The notes beneath the pieces were generated by a model, which saw nothing but the letters and a program-made list of their open reading frames with translations, searched no databases and was not told where the DNA came from. From MKRK01 sp001896915 (lineage in GTDB: Bacteria > Bacillota > Clostridia > Oscillospirales > Acutalibacteraceae), in contig CALJJF010000051.1 in NCBI GenBank assembly GCA_937973935.1, positions 1 to 28,445 on the forward strand: 28,445 nt of DNA, written 5' to 3'. The translations under genes and the position numbers were made by a program. Below, piece after piece: positions 7,357 to 14,825 of the stretch (the stretch's first letter is position 1; every line of letters begins with the position of its first letter).

Positions 7357-8190
7357 TTATTTACAAACTTGATATCGGCACACACCGAATCCCATATCAC
7401 GTATCAATACATCTGCCGGCATTTTGCCAAGCCACTTGCGGCTGAAAGAAGTCGTGCCGAAATAGGCATCAAAATTAGTCACGGGCATTACAACCCAGTC
7501 GGAATCCTCCGGCTTGTTGGCAAGATAATACTGCATAAGTGTCGGCAGTACCGTATCCGGGACACCCTTCGGAGTAGCAGCAGATAAAATTTGCAACAGT
7601 TCCGGTGATAAAGAAATTTCATGATTTTTTAATACACCGAGTTCCAGTGCAGAGCTTAAAATATCATCAAATCGCAACACCCATGCACCTTTTGTATTGA
7701 CTGAAAACAGCGGCACCTGAAATTGCATGACCTTCTTGCGCCAAGCAGCATCAAACCCAATTGACAAGCGTTCGCCGTTGGCGACAGCACTTTTCATTAC
7801 CTTGCCTGGATTCTGATTAACAAAAGCCACAATTTCATGTACATGGCGGCAAAACCAGCCGTTGCCGTTTTCATCCACAAGCTCCGGGAATTCCTTGCTC
7901 AACTCTCTGTAATCCGTCCTGCTTTGCCCCTCCTTTTTTGGAGGGGCTTTTTTTGTGTCCGGGATACTGCACCAAGCGCAAAGGGCATTGCGGGCTCGGT
8001 CAATCTGCGGTTCTGTTCCGGCTTGCCACATATACCCTCGTGCAATAATTGTCAGCACTCGGGACAATCCTTCAAACTTCATCAGCATGTCATAGGTAAA
8101 CCTGCCGAGATAGGTACTGTCGTATTTGTTTTCGGCACGGTAATTGACAATGCCGGTGTAAGCATTGAATTCTTCCATTTCATTCAGCAT
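7357..8190 (-). CDS. Uncharacterised protein encoded after the RNA polymerase-like gene
   Basis: The protein has 277 residues with no family I recognise, no signal peptide and no membrane segments. A lysine- and proline-rich linker (TKKAPPKKEGQS, near residues 79-90) divides a helical N-terminal part from a longer C-terminal part containing WFCRHVHEIVAFVNQ and FDAYFGTTSFSRKWLGKMP. The ATG has AAAGGACGG upstream and lies 5 bp after the stop of the polymerase-like gene, so they share an mRNA. Such spacing suggests a partner or accessory factor of that enzyme, but this is inference from position only. The linker is encoded by a perfect hairpin that on the opposite strand forms a canonical terminator. 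Confidence 0.75.
   Translation of the reverse strand: MLNEMEEFNAYTGIVNYRAENKYDSTYLGRFTYDMLMKFEGLSRVLTIIARGYMWQAGTEPQIDRARNALCAWCSIPDTKKAPPKKEGQSRTDYRELSKEFPELVDENGNGWFCRHVHEIVAFVNQNPGKVMKSAVANGERLSIGFDAAWRKKVMQFQVPLFSVNTKGAWVLRFDDILSSALELGVLKNHEISLSPELLQILSAATPKGVPDTVLPTLMQYYLANKPEDSDWVVMPVTNFDAYFGTTSFSRKWLGKMPADVLIRDMGFGVCRYQVCK
7926..7954 (+). terminator. Intrinsic terminator antisense to the 277-residue gene
   Basis: On the plus strand GCCCCTCC (7926-7933) pairs perfectly with GGAGGGGC (7940-7947) around a T6 loop, and seven T follow (7948-7954). This is a textbook rho-independent terminator, but it lies inside a minus-strand coding region and would stop only antisense transcription. Confidence 0.6.
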
Positions 8191-8195
8191 ATTTA

Positions 8196-10829
8196 TTACC
8201 GTCCTTTCACAGCGTTTGGCTCAATGCGGTCAAGCAGCACTGCAAATGCAAAGCTCCGTTTGCCGAGTGCAATAGCACATTGCAGTGCTTCATCCGGATT
8301 GATTTTCAGATTAATATACTGCCTGCACCGTTTGGCGACCAGCTCCTTATAGTCTTTTCCACCGTTTTCATAACTGGTCATCATATGTTTGAGCGTGACA
8401 CTGTCACCCTTGCGGTGAAGTGCATATTTACGGGATTCTTCCGTTTTGTACATATCGTAAAGATCGCAGAGAATGTCGCCGAGCACACGACACCCGCCGA
8501 AACGGAAATCGGCAAACAGTCCCGTGTATTTTTCATCTACATTATACGGGAGCACTGTAAACAGAAAATCCTCCCGCTGTTTCTGATTCATCAGATGCCA
8601 CTTTTGCACGGTCAGGTCACGTCGAAATCTTGCCACGTGCTCCGCCGGACAGTCGTTCAGCACACCGTAAAGTTCGTCCGCCGTGAATATATTTTCCTGT
8701 CCGCGCGCGTACAGTATCCGTTCAATGTCGCTGCGGCGAGCCATGCTTTTGCGCTCGATCCGGCTGATGCGGATGCGCTTTAATACTTCCTCATAATTTT
8801 CAATCAGAGAGCGCATATAGTCCATGCTTTCCGGTGATAAATCATCCTGCCAACCGGGATTTATTGCAAATGAAAACAACTCGGAAGCCTTTGCCGGTTT
8901 CACCTTGATTTTCGGTGTATGTTCTTCCAACATTTTTGAAAGATACGGCAGCTTTTCTACATTGGAGCTGACAGAATCCCAATCCACGCTGGCAAAGAAT
9001 TGATCCAATTGCTCTTTTTTCGTCGGCGCATACCATTCTTTGCTCTCATCACTACCGACAATGGTCTTATATTTAAGAAACGGACTACGGCTGACTGGCT
9101 TGTGATTCAGATAGTCGGACAAATCCGGCTTAATTCCGCTTTTCACTGAATCGATTTCAAGCCCGGTTAATATCTCGAGCATTTCCGTGTCTTCCCGCAA
9201 ACGCTCCCGCTCCTCATCGGAGGAGTTTTCATCGTATGCGACAATGCTGCGGTCAAACGCCGCATTGCAGATCTGCCCGATGCGTGTAGAAAAGGTGCTG
9301 CGCACGGTTTCAAAGCGTGCCTGCCAATCGTTTGCGTCACGAATAATCGGCGTGGCCGACGGAATCTTCAAAAGCGGAATACTGCTGCGGTAATTGAACG
9401 GATCATAACGATTGTCACGATAATTCCTTGCAATACAGGCATTCAGAAGTGGATCGGAAATGGTTTTGATCATATCGCCGTCAAAATCCGCACCGCCCAA
9501 GCGTTCCGGAATCAGCGTGCGGGAATCCACCATAATGACATAATTCAGGTGTGAAAGGTACCTTTGCCGAAGCGGACCGATAAAATCCGGCGGCAAAACG
9601 GCAGCTTCTTCATTGCGAGCAATATGCGGATTACGTAGCAGGGTGTAGCGGTTGTTTTCGGTATAAACGGCTCCCGGCGCATAAGCGGTTGTGCTGTTAT
9701 AGCATTCGTTTTCAAGTCTCATGACAATGCCCATATATTTATCATCCGCATCGGAAACGGTTTTGACAAGCATTTTGATAAACCGCATCAAGTCACCCGA
9801 CAGATAGCGGTTATCCCCGGAAATGAGCAGCCGTCCGAGTGCGTATTGCTTCAAAAGCGTCTGTGCTTTGCTGTCAAGCTCCTTTGTGTAAATCGGTTCG
9901 GCGATAAACAGCGTATTATTCGCAAGTATGTTTGCAAGTGCTATATCCCGTCTTGAAGCATCTTCTTTTTGGGCCTCATCGGTAAAATGTTGAATCCGCT
10001 TGTCCGAATTGGCAGTGAGGTTGTAATAAGCCGTTTCGGTTGTTTTTGTGATCCAATGGCGACGGTCTGATTCGGGACTATATTTCCAGCCAAGCGGCAG
10101 ATCCGCCGGACGAAATTCATCGGCTTTCAATGCTGCGGTTGTCAGAAACTGATAGTTCAGCTCCGTGTATTCGTCCGCTTCTCCTTGCCCGAAGCCGGAG
10201 ATATACAGCGCATTGCGATATCTTTTGCAGCGGTCAAGATATTCCACAAAGGACAGGCTGTTTTCCGTCATCCAACCGAAGCCCTTGAACATGCCTTTCG
10301 TCAAAATCAGGTCAATTTCGTTGATTGGGTGCTTGTTGCCCCAAATATCAATAATATACGGTATATCAAGCTCTGCAAACAATGCTTTAAAATCCACCGC
10401 ATGAACCACGCCCTTGATATATGGAAGTCGAATCTGAAAAGAGTGGTGGATGTGCTTGCCGCAATAAGCGGTATCGATTTGTTCGGCAAGTTGCTTAGAG
10501 ACAAGCCCCTCGCCGTCAAACTCGGTTACTTCAATATCGGCGGTTTTAGAAACTCTGCTGTATTTACGTTCGGCATTGTCGCTGCCGTCATCTTTTACGG
10601 TAATAATATTTGCTTCATATACGGGTGTTATGGGATTGTCAACCACAATGCGCTTGTCATTCCATATGGACATATCTTCAAATCGAAATCCGCTTGTCAG
10701 CATCAATCCGTTGTAGGCATACAGCTTACTTAATTGACACAGGCCGATATTCATATTAAGCATGATACGTTTGCGGACAGGTTTATAAAAATCTTCTCGG
10801 ATAAAAGAAAGCCGTGAATTGCGGCTCAT
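8196..10829 (-). CDS. Single-subunit RNA polymerase of the RdRP/QDE-1/YonO superfamily
   Basis: The protein has 877 residues. Several superfamily motifs appear in the right order: FDGEGLVSK (104-112, cf. the DGxGxIS segment of RdRPs), SFQIRLPYIKGVV (130-142), LTKGMFKGF (176-184, lysines of the first double-psi barrel), LLRNPH (397-402), GGADFDGDMI (445-454, the metal-binding DxDGD of the second barrel), STRIGQICNAAF (514-525 region) and IDSVKSGIKPDL (559-570). These match cellular RdRPs and QDE-1, and phage YonO is known to use such a core as a DNA-dependent polymerase. The protein is not a fragment of RpoC: flanking motifs differ and the size is self-contained. The ATG at 10829 has no clear Shine-Dalgarno; translation may be coupled to the gene 20 bp upstream. 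It likely transcribes DNA or copies RNA for the element; the template is unknown. Confidence 0.85.
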   Translation of the reverse strand: MSRNSRLSFIREDFYKPVRKRIMLNMNIGLCQLSKLYAYNGLMLTSGFRFEDMSIWNDKRIVVDNPITPVYEANIITVKDDGSDNAERKYSRVSKTADIEVTEFDGEGLVSKQLAEQIDTAYCGKHIHHSFQIRLPYIKGVVHAVDFKALFAELDIPYIIDIWGNKHPINEIDLILTKGMFKGFGWMTENSLSFVEYLDRCKRYRNALYISGFGQGEADEYTELNYQFLTTAALKADEFRPADLPLGWKYSPESDRRHWITKTTETAYYNLTANSDKRIQHFTDEAQKEDASRRDIALANILANNTLFIAEPIYTKELDSKAQTLLKQYALGRLLISGDNRYLSGDLMRFIKMLVKTVSDADDKYMGIVMRLENECYNSTTAYAPGAVYTENNRYTLLRNPHIARNEEAAVLPPDFIGPLRQRYLSHLNYVIMVDSRTLIPERLGGADFDGDMIKTISDPLLNACIARNYRDNRYDPFNYRSSIPLLKIPSATPIIRDANDWQARFETVRSTFSTRIGQICNAAFDRSIVAYDENSSDEERERLREDTEMLEILTGLEIDSVKSGIKPDLSDYLNHKPVSRSPFLKYKTIVGSDESKEWYAPTKKEQLDQFFASVDWDSVSSNVEKLPYLSKMLEEHTPKIKVKPAKASELFSFAINPGWQDDLSPESMDYMRSLIENYEEVLKRIRISRIERKSMARRSDIERILYARGQENIFTADELYGVLNDCPAEHVARFRRDLTVQKWHLMNQKQREDFLFTVLPYNVDEKYTGLFADFRFGGCRVLGDILCDLYDMYKTEESRKYALHRKGDSVTLKHMMTSYENGGKDYKELVAKRCRQYINLKINPDEALQCAIALGKRSFAFAVLLDRIEPNAVKGR

Positions 10830-10849
10830 ACTGCCGGAGCGTTCAAAGG

Positions 10850-11233
10850 CTACATAGCGATATGCGCCTTTTCCAAATCAAGCGCAATCCCCTCCGGTCG
10901 AAACATTGCCTCTGCCTGCTTTTGCCGGTCAATATATTTTTTCTGTACGGCTTTGCGGTCAAAGATACCGGAAAAATCCACATAGAAAAGGATGTCCGCC
11001 AGATCTGCAATTGTTTCCGCGCCAAGCGGTAGCTTAAAATCGTCACCGTGCAAAACACACATTGTCTGAAAGAAAAGTGCGCAGTCATCCTGAGTCTGCG
11101 GCGCAGAATGAAAAATACACTTTTTCATGGCATCTTCAGATAACCAAAAACTATAGCCGCCATCGTCTGTCTCTCTTGAATTCCGCAAAATTGCCAAGGC
11201 TGACAACTCTCTGATGCGATACTTCATCTGCAT
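10850..11233 (-). CDS. Uncharacterised small protein, first gene of the polymerase operon
   Basis: The protein has 127 residues from the chosen start and no family I recognise. It begins MQMKYRIRELSALAILRNS and ends with a charged helical tail (DRKAVQKKYIDRQKQ). I chose the ATG at 11233 over one four codons upstream because AAGGATGGTGA, close to the Shine-Dalgarno consensus, precedes it by 5 bases. The stop lies 20 bp before the polymerase-like gene. It may be a small subunit, specificity factor or regulator of that enzyme; only position supports this. Confidence 0.65.
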   Translation of the reverse strand: MQMKYRIRELSALAILRNSRETDDGGYSFWLSEDAMKKCIFHSAPQTQDDCALFFQTMCVLHGDDFKLPLGAETIADLADILFYVDFSGIFDRKAVQKKYIDRQKQAEAMFRPEGIALDLEKAHIAM

Positions 11234-11295
11234 ACCGCTCACCATCCTTATTTATAGTATAATACCATACAAATATTAACAAATCAATAAATGAA

Positions 11296-11328
11296 TACTG
11301 CTCCCACACTTTTATGTTGGGAGCAGTA
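11296..11328. promoter_or_regulatory. Perfect 11-bp inverted repeat in the divergent intergenic region
   Basis: TACTGCTCCCA (11296-11306) and TGGGAGCAGTA (11318-11328) flank an 11-base loop. It sits between the divergent polymerase and ParM operons, 25 bp upstream of the cysteine-rich VLP start. No T-run follows on either strand. An operator, leader hairpin or centromere-like site is possible. Nearby ATAGTATAAT/ATTATACTAT could provide -10 elements for both directions. Confidence 0.5.
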
Positions 11329-11353
11329 AATTTATATAGGAAGGAGAAAAATC

Positions 11354-11638
11354 ATGGTACTCAGAATCAAGGGATCACAGGTTGAACGGGTAAATTCACT
11401 TGTGAAAAGGCTCTGTTGCAACTGTGATGAAGGCAATTGCTTGCTGCTCGATGACGGCGAGGCGCACCCCTGCATACAGCTTTTATCGGTTACAGGTATC
11501 TACTGCAACTATTTCAAAGAAGCGGTTTTACCTGCTGATAAAAAGCTGTACACCCAAATTATCAAGTACACCAAATCGAAAAATGAAAGGAAGAAACAAA
11601 ATGAAAAACCTGGGCAATACAAAAATCATCGGCATTGA
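11354..11638 (+). CDS. Cysteine-rich VLP-domain protein
   Basis: The protein has 94 residues with cysteines at 21, 22, 24, 29, 40 and 51. The segments CCNCDEGNCLLLDDGE and FKEAVLPADKKL match the Cys_rich_VLP family that I know from conjugative and mobilizable elements of Clostridia. A small zinc-binding fold is likely, though no function is established. The ATG has a strong AGGAAGGAG site. Its 3' end overlaps the ParM-like gene by 38 bp in another frame, indicating coupled translation. It opens the plus-strand backbone operon of the element. Confidence 0.85.
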   Translation: MVLRIKGSQVERVNSLVKRLCCNCDEGNCLLLDDGEAHPCIQLLSVTGIYCNYFKEAVLPADKKLYTQIIKYTKSKNERKKQNEKPGQYKNHRH

Positions 11639-12521
11639 CCACGGCTACGGAAATATTAAGACGGAAAATTGCTGCTTTTCAACGGGAGTCACCTCTTGTG
11701 AGAAGGAGCCGACCTTCAAGGAAAATCTACTCGTCTGGAACGGGATGTATTACCTGATTGGTGAAGAGCACAAGGAGTTCACGGCAGAAAAAATGTTGGA
11801 CGACGATTACTATGTTCTCACACTTGCCGCTATTGCACGCGAGCTGAACATTGCCAAAACCGATTCGGCAGATGTGTTCATCGCTGCCGGTCTGCCGCTG
11901 ACATGGGTTTGTGAGCAGAAGGACGAATTCAAAATGTATCTGCTTCAACATGACACGGTGGATTACAGCTTCAAGGGTAAGGAATATCATGTTCGTTTTA
12001 TTGGTGCAGACGTTTACGCGCAGGGCTATGCAGCGGTTATTAATCACATCGGGGAGTTTGCCGGCATGAATATGCTTTGCGACATCGGCAACGGCACCAT
12101 GAATGTAATGACCATCACCGACAAGAAGGTAAATAACCAGAAATGTTTTACCGAGAAATACGGAACCTATCAGTGCATGCTTGCCATTCGTGAAAGTATG
12201 ATGCGGATGCATCACGCTGCTATTGACGATAGCATTATCACCCGTACCCTGCGCTTTGGCACGGCGGACATTGATGGGGAATATCTCAAAACCATCCGGG
12301 ATTCCGCAACGGAATATGTCGAGCGTATTTTCAGAAAGCTTCGTGAGCATGAATATGACCCGCGCCTGATGCGGTTGTATGTGGTCGGTGGAGGCGGCTG
12401 TCTGATCAAAAAATTTGGCAGCTACGACGAAAGCCGTGTCACCATTGACGACGACATCTGCGCCACGGCAAAGGGCTATGAGCGGATGCTGGAAATGAAG
12501 CTACTGCGAAGCGGTGGTTAG
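11601..12521 (+). CDS. ParM/StbA-like actin-family ATPase (plasmid segregation)
   Basis: The protein has 306 residues with the actin/Hsp70 nucleotide-binding motifs: GIDHGYGNIKT (phosphate 1, near residue 11), LCDIGNGTMNV (phosphate 2) and VVGGGGCLIKKF (adenosine). Family members polymerise into filaments that push apart DNA copies held by a ParR adaptor at a centromere. The ATG at 11601 has AAAGGAAG upstream; the reading frame stays open for 59 more codons upstream, but that part lies within the preceding gene and is not homologous. A ParR-sized gene follows 2 bp after the stop. Its presence suggests the element exists as extrachromosomal circles at some stage, or keeps the module for stability. 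Confidence 0.9.
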   Translation: MKNLGNTKIIGIDHGYGNIKTENCCFSTGVTSCEKEPTFKENLLVWNGMYYLIGEEHKEFTAEKMLDDDYYVLTLAAIARELNIAKTDSADVFIAAGLPLTWVCEQKDEFKMYLLQHDTVDYSFKGKEYHVRFIGADVYAQGYAAVINHIGEFAGMNMLCDIGNGTMNVMTITDKKVNNQKCFTEKYGTYQCMLAIRESMMRMHHAAIDDSIITRTLRFGTADIDGEYLKTIRDSATEYVERIFRKLREHEYDPRLMRLYVVGGGGCLIKKFGSYDESRVTIDDDICATAKGYERMLEMKLLRSGG

Positions 12522-12523
12522 CT

Positions 12524-12814
12524 ATGAGGCTCAAGCATATGAGCATCCGTTTCAATCTGGAGCAGGAGACTGACCGCCGGGCATGGGAGCATTTGCAATG
12601 CGTCAAGACCTCCAGAAATCAAGCAGTTATTGCCGCGATCAATGCTTCTTTTGAGCCGGTGAATCAGTCACTCACAGATGCAATCCGTGAGACAATCCGG
12701 GAATGCTTGCAGAATATTTCTGCTTTACAGGTTTCTTTGCCTGAGCAAGCTTCCGCAATATCCGAGGAAGAAAGCGCACTGCTGGATTCACTGAATGATC
12801 TTCTCGGTGACTGA
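12524..12814 (+). CDS. ParR-like DNA-binding adaptor
   Basis: The protein has 96 residues. The N-terminal half (SIRFNLEQETDRRAWEHLQ, then RNQAVIAAIN) has the strand-helix-helix pattern of a ribbon-helix-helix DNA-binding domain; the rest is an acidic helical tail typical of filament-binding adaptors. Size, position directly after the ParM-like gene, and fold all match ParR/StbB partners, which bind centromere repeats and the ParM filament end. The start is ATG 2 bp after the ParM stop. The assignment comes mainly from context. Confidence 0.75.
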   Translation: MRLKHMSIRFNLEQETDRRAWEHLQCVKTSRNQAVIAAINASFEPVNQSLTDAIRETIRECLQNISALQVSLPEQASAISEEESALLDSLNDLLGD

Positions 12815-12815
12815 C

Positions 12816-13098
12816 GGCATTAAAGTAATGCCACCGCAAAAAGCAAAATTGAATCAACGGCATCATAATGATGTCACTTATAAAGCTCCTATCCATAACG
12901 GACACGGAGTTATTTTTATGCCCGGAAACGGGAGAAAGGAGCAAGTTGCTATGAAACTGATAACGGATTTATCTATGACGGTGGGCGATGACGTCCACAG
13001 GGATAGCGAGCATCGGATTTTGCCGTACAAAATCCAAATCCGCACCCTAAAGGGATGCGGACTTCTCAGGGCTTGCAGCCCTATAACCCAGCTGAGAA
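12816..13098 (+). other. Hairpin-dense intergenic region, candidate origin of transfer (oriT)
   Basis: This stretch between the ParR-like and MobC-like genes has no convincing gene. It holds a series of inverted repeats: GGCATTA/TAATGCC (12816-12832), CATCAT/ATGATG (12861-12873), CCCG-GAAA-CGGG (12921-12932), GGATTTTG/CAAAATCC (13015-13035), a bulged stem at 13039-13061, and a nested stem at 13063-13098 (TTCTCAG/CTGAGAA enclosing GGCT-TGC-AGCC). Clusters of this kind beside a MobC-like gene and relaxase gene are characteristic of oriT. The nick site cannot be named from sequence alone. Confidence 0.55.
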
Positions 13099-13110
13099 AG
13101 AAGTGGTTTT

Positions 13111-13374
13111 ATGAAAAATAATGCTAAAAGTGAACGGCTTGAATTGCGCCTAAGCCTTGCCGAAAAACAGAAACTGGAGCAGTGTGCCAAGCGCTGCGGC
13201 GTCTCCGTTTCTTCTTATGTTAAGGGTTGCTGCATGAACAAAGCGCCGAGAGTAAAACCGCCGGACGAATTCTGGCTGCTGCTTGATCGGGTATATACCT
13301 TATTTGAAACAGCGCCGCCGGAAACGCAGACGGAAATCGAACAGATGATTTTGAAGCTACAGGAGTTGATGTGA
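13111..13374 (+). CDS. MobC-like ribbon-helix-helix relaxosome accessory protein
   Basis: The protein has 87 residues. It begins with ERLELRLSLAEKQKLEQCAK and GVSVSSYVKGCC, the pattern of a ribbon-helix-helix domain in plasmid mobilization proteins, followed by a helical tail. MobC-type proteins bind oriT and help the relaxase melt and nick it. The next gene is a relaxase start, 1 bp after this stop, matching the usual mobC-relaxase order. With the relaxase truncated, it can now act only in trans or on related elements. Confidence 0.8.
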   Translation: MKNNAKSERLELRLSLAEKQKLEQCAKRCGVSVSSYVKGCCMNKAPRVKPPDEFWLLLDRVYTLFETAPPETQTEIEQMILKLQELM

Positions 13375-13375
13375 C

Positions 13376-13834
13376 GTGGCGACAACAAAGCTGTGGCATA
13401 TCAGCGGCAGGATCAAGGATCTTATCGCTTATATTGAAAACCCGGAAAAGACTGTGCCGAAAGATAAACAGCAGGAGGATTTCTTCAATGTGTTTTCCTA
13501 TGCGCAGCGGGCAGATAAAACCAAAGACGAATATGTCTCGGCAATCAACTGCCTGAAAAATACAGCATTACAGCAAATGATTGTGACCAAAAAGCAATAC
13601 GGCAACCGATATAGCATTCTATATGTTTTTGATTACCTTGACACAGTCATTCGGTTTCATATTGTGTATCTCATAGAAAATTTAGAAACAGGGGAAAAGC
13701 ATATGGAGACAGAAACTGTGGATTACAATCCAATACAAAGGGATTCATTGATCACAGCGTTAAAAAAAGCTGGTTTTCAAGCGGTTTCGACCGATGAAAA
13801 TGATACAAACATTACCTATATTTGCGGAAAGTAA
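13376..13834 (+). pseudogene. Chimera: relaxase N-terminus fused in frame to a methyltransferase-like C-terminus
   Basis: An open frame of 152 codons starts at GTG with an AGGAG site 10 bp upstream. Residues 1 to about 76 (KLWHISGRIKDLIAYIENPEK, then DFFNVFSYAQ and INCLKNTALQQM, ending TKKQYG) match the start of MOBP-type relaxases of clostridial elements, which continue for hundreds of residues. After about residue 77 the sequence changes: YVFDYLDTVIRFHIVYLIEN, ETETVDYNPIQRDSLITALK and AGF resemble the C-terminal end of a class I SAM-dependent methyltransferase. No catalytic relaxase histidine triad remains. The likely cause is a deletion joining the element to a chromosomal gene near 13,600. 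The relaxase part is confident; the methyltransferase part less so. Confidence 0.7.
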
Positions 13835-13884
13835 GATAACACGGACGGAATAAAGGCTGTTTCGGCACAACCGGCAGATGCTTT

Positions 13885-13911
13885 CCCCTTACAACCAATG
13901 GTTGTAAGGGG
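13885..13911. promoter_or_regulatory. Perfect 12-bp hairpin upstream of the XRE regulator
   Basis: CCCCTTACAACC (13885-13896) pairs exactly with GGTTGTAAGGGG (13900-13911) around AAT. It lies 51 bp after the chimera stop and 39 bp before a TATAAT box. No T-run follows, so it is a poor terminator; an operator for the XRE regulator or a transcript-end hairpin are both possible. Confidence 0.45.
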
Positions 13912-13949
13912 GAAACGTTTCTATGATGGTGTTCCTCGGGGCGGGTTGT

Positions 13950-13955
13950 TATAAT
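13950..13955 (+). promoter_or_regulatory. -10 box of a probable promoter for the XRE gene
   Basis: A perfect TATAAT lies 48 bp before the XRE start. No good -35 sits at 16-18 bp, so an activator or extended contacts may be needed. Confidence 0.4.
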
Positions 13956-14002
13956 GTAGACGGAAAGCTTTTGCCAATCTTCTGAAAAGGGGTAACGAAT
14001 CC

Positions 14003-14785
14003 ATGAATACAACCATTCACGAAAAAATAGCCCGGTTAAGAAAAAAACATGCACTGACACAGGAAAAATTGGGGGAACAGCTGGGGGTAACCAGCCAGGC
14101 GGTCAGCAAATGGGAAAAGGGAGAATCGCTGCCCGACATATTGCTGCTGCCCCGTCTTTGCGAAGTTCTCGGGATTTCCGTTGATGCACTGCTGGAAATG
14201 CCCTTATCAATCAAAAAGGAACATGCGCTACAAAAAATAGCAGATTATGCAAAGGAGTCAGGAACCGAAAAAGCAATTTTTGACGCTTTTGATTGTTGTG
14301 TGCGAAGCGGCGATGAGAAAATCGTAAGGGGTTCGGCACTGGTTTCCTATGACAGAATCCGGGCATTCGATACCGGCGGGATAGGGGTTTTGATTTATGG
14401 GAAAGATCAGATAGAAACCATTCTGCAAACAGAGACAAAAAACATCGCAGAATTGTGCGAGCTGCTGAGTGATGAAAATACGCTCTTGCTCATCAGGACG
14501 ATGAGATTTAACCGTTATGTATCGGAAGAAGAAATCATGCAAAAAACAGGGTTGAATCAGCCACAGGTAGAAGGGATCTTATTCAAGCTGCTTCGCATGA
14601 ATTTTTGCGAATACAATGCAGAGAATCAATACTCCTTTGGCATGCATGCCTATTCGTTGTTTACCATCCTGACAGGGGTATATATGACAACTCCTGCCGG
14701 ACAGGAGGGAATCAACAGCGTTTGCCGCAATTTTGTTGAGGAAGAGTTTATCAAAGATTCCCTTCCCAACGAGCAACATTTATAG
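14003..14785 (+). CDS. XRE-family helix-turn-helix transcriptional regulator
   Basis: The protein has 260 residues. Residues 7-62 form a Cro/C1-type HTH (IARLRKKHALTQEKLGEQLG, TSQAVSKWEKG, LPDILLLPRLCEVLGISVDAL). The C-terminal half carries a second winged-helix-like segment (SEEEIMQKTGLNQPQVEGILFKLL), as in ArsR/MarR-like sensors. Such two-part regulators are common in Clostridia. The ATG follows AAAAGGGG. It is a single-gene unit, with a Dabb gene 40 bp downstream probably on the same mRNA. Ligand and targets are unknown. Confidence 0.85.
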   Translation: MNTTIHEKIARLRKKHALTQEKLGEQLGVTSQAVSKWEKGESLPDILLLPRLCEVLGISVDALLEMPLSIKKEHALQKIADYAKESGTEKAIFDAFDCCVRSGDEKIVRGSALVSYDRIRAFDTGGIGVLIYGKDQIETILQTETKNIAELCELLSDENTLLLIRTMRFNRYVSEEEIMQKTGLNQPQVEGILFKLLRMNFCEYNAENQYSFGMHAYSLFTILTGVYMTTPAGQEGINSVCRNFVEEEFIKDSLPNEQHL

Positions 14786-14825
14786 TATACTGAATGATAG
14801 AAATGAACGGTTAAGGGGAATTGCA

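Noticed and set aside
8196..10829. Could the DFDGD protein be a broken RpoC (beta-prime) fragment?
   Set aside because: The beta-prime NADFDGDQM context and surrounding motifs are absent, the open frame is intact over 877 codons, and other motifs fit the RdRP/YonO family.
12795..13121. Open frame of 108 codons on the plus strand between the ParR-like and MobC-like genes, including a shorter version from 12951 with a GGAG-like site.
   Set aside because: The translation shows no protein-like pattern or known family, it overlaps both neighbours, and the DNA is a run of hairpins better explained as oriT.
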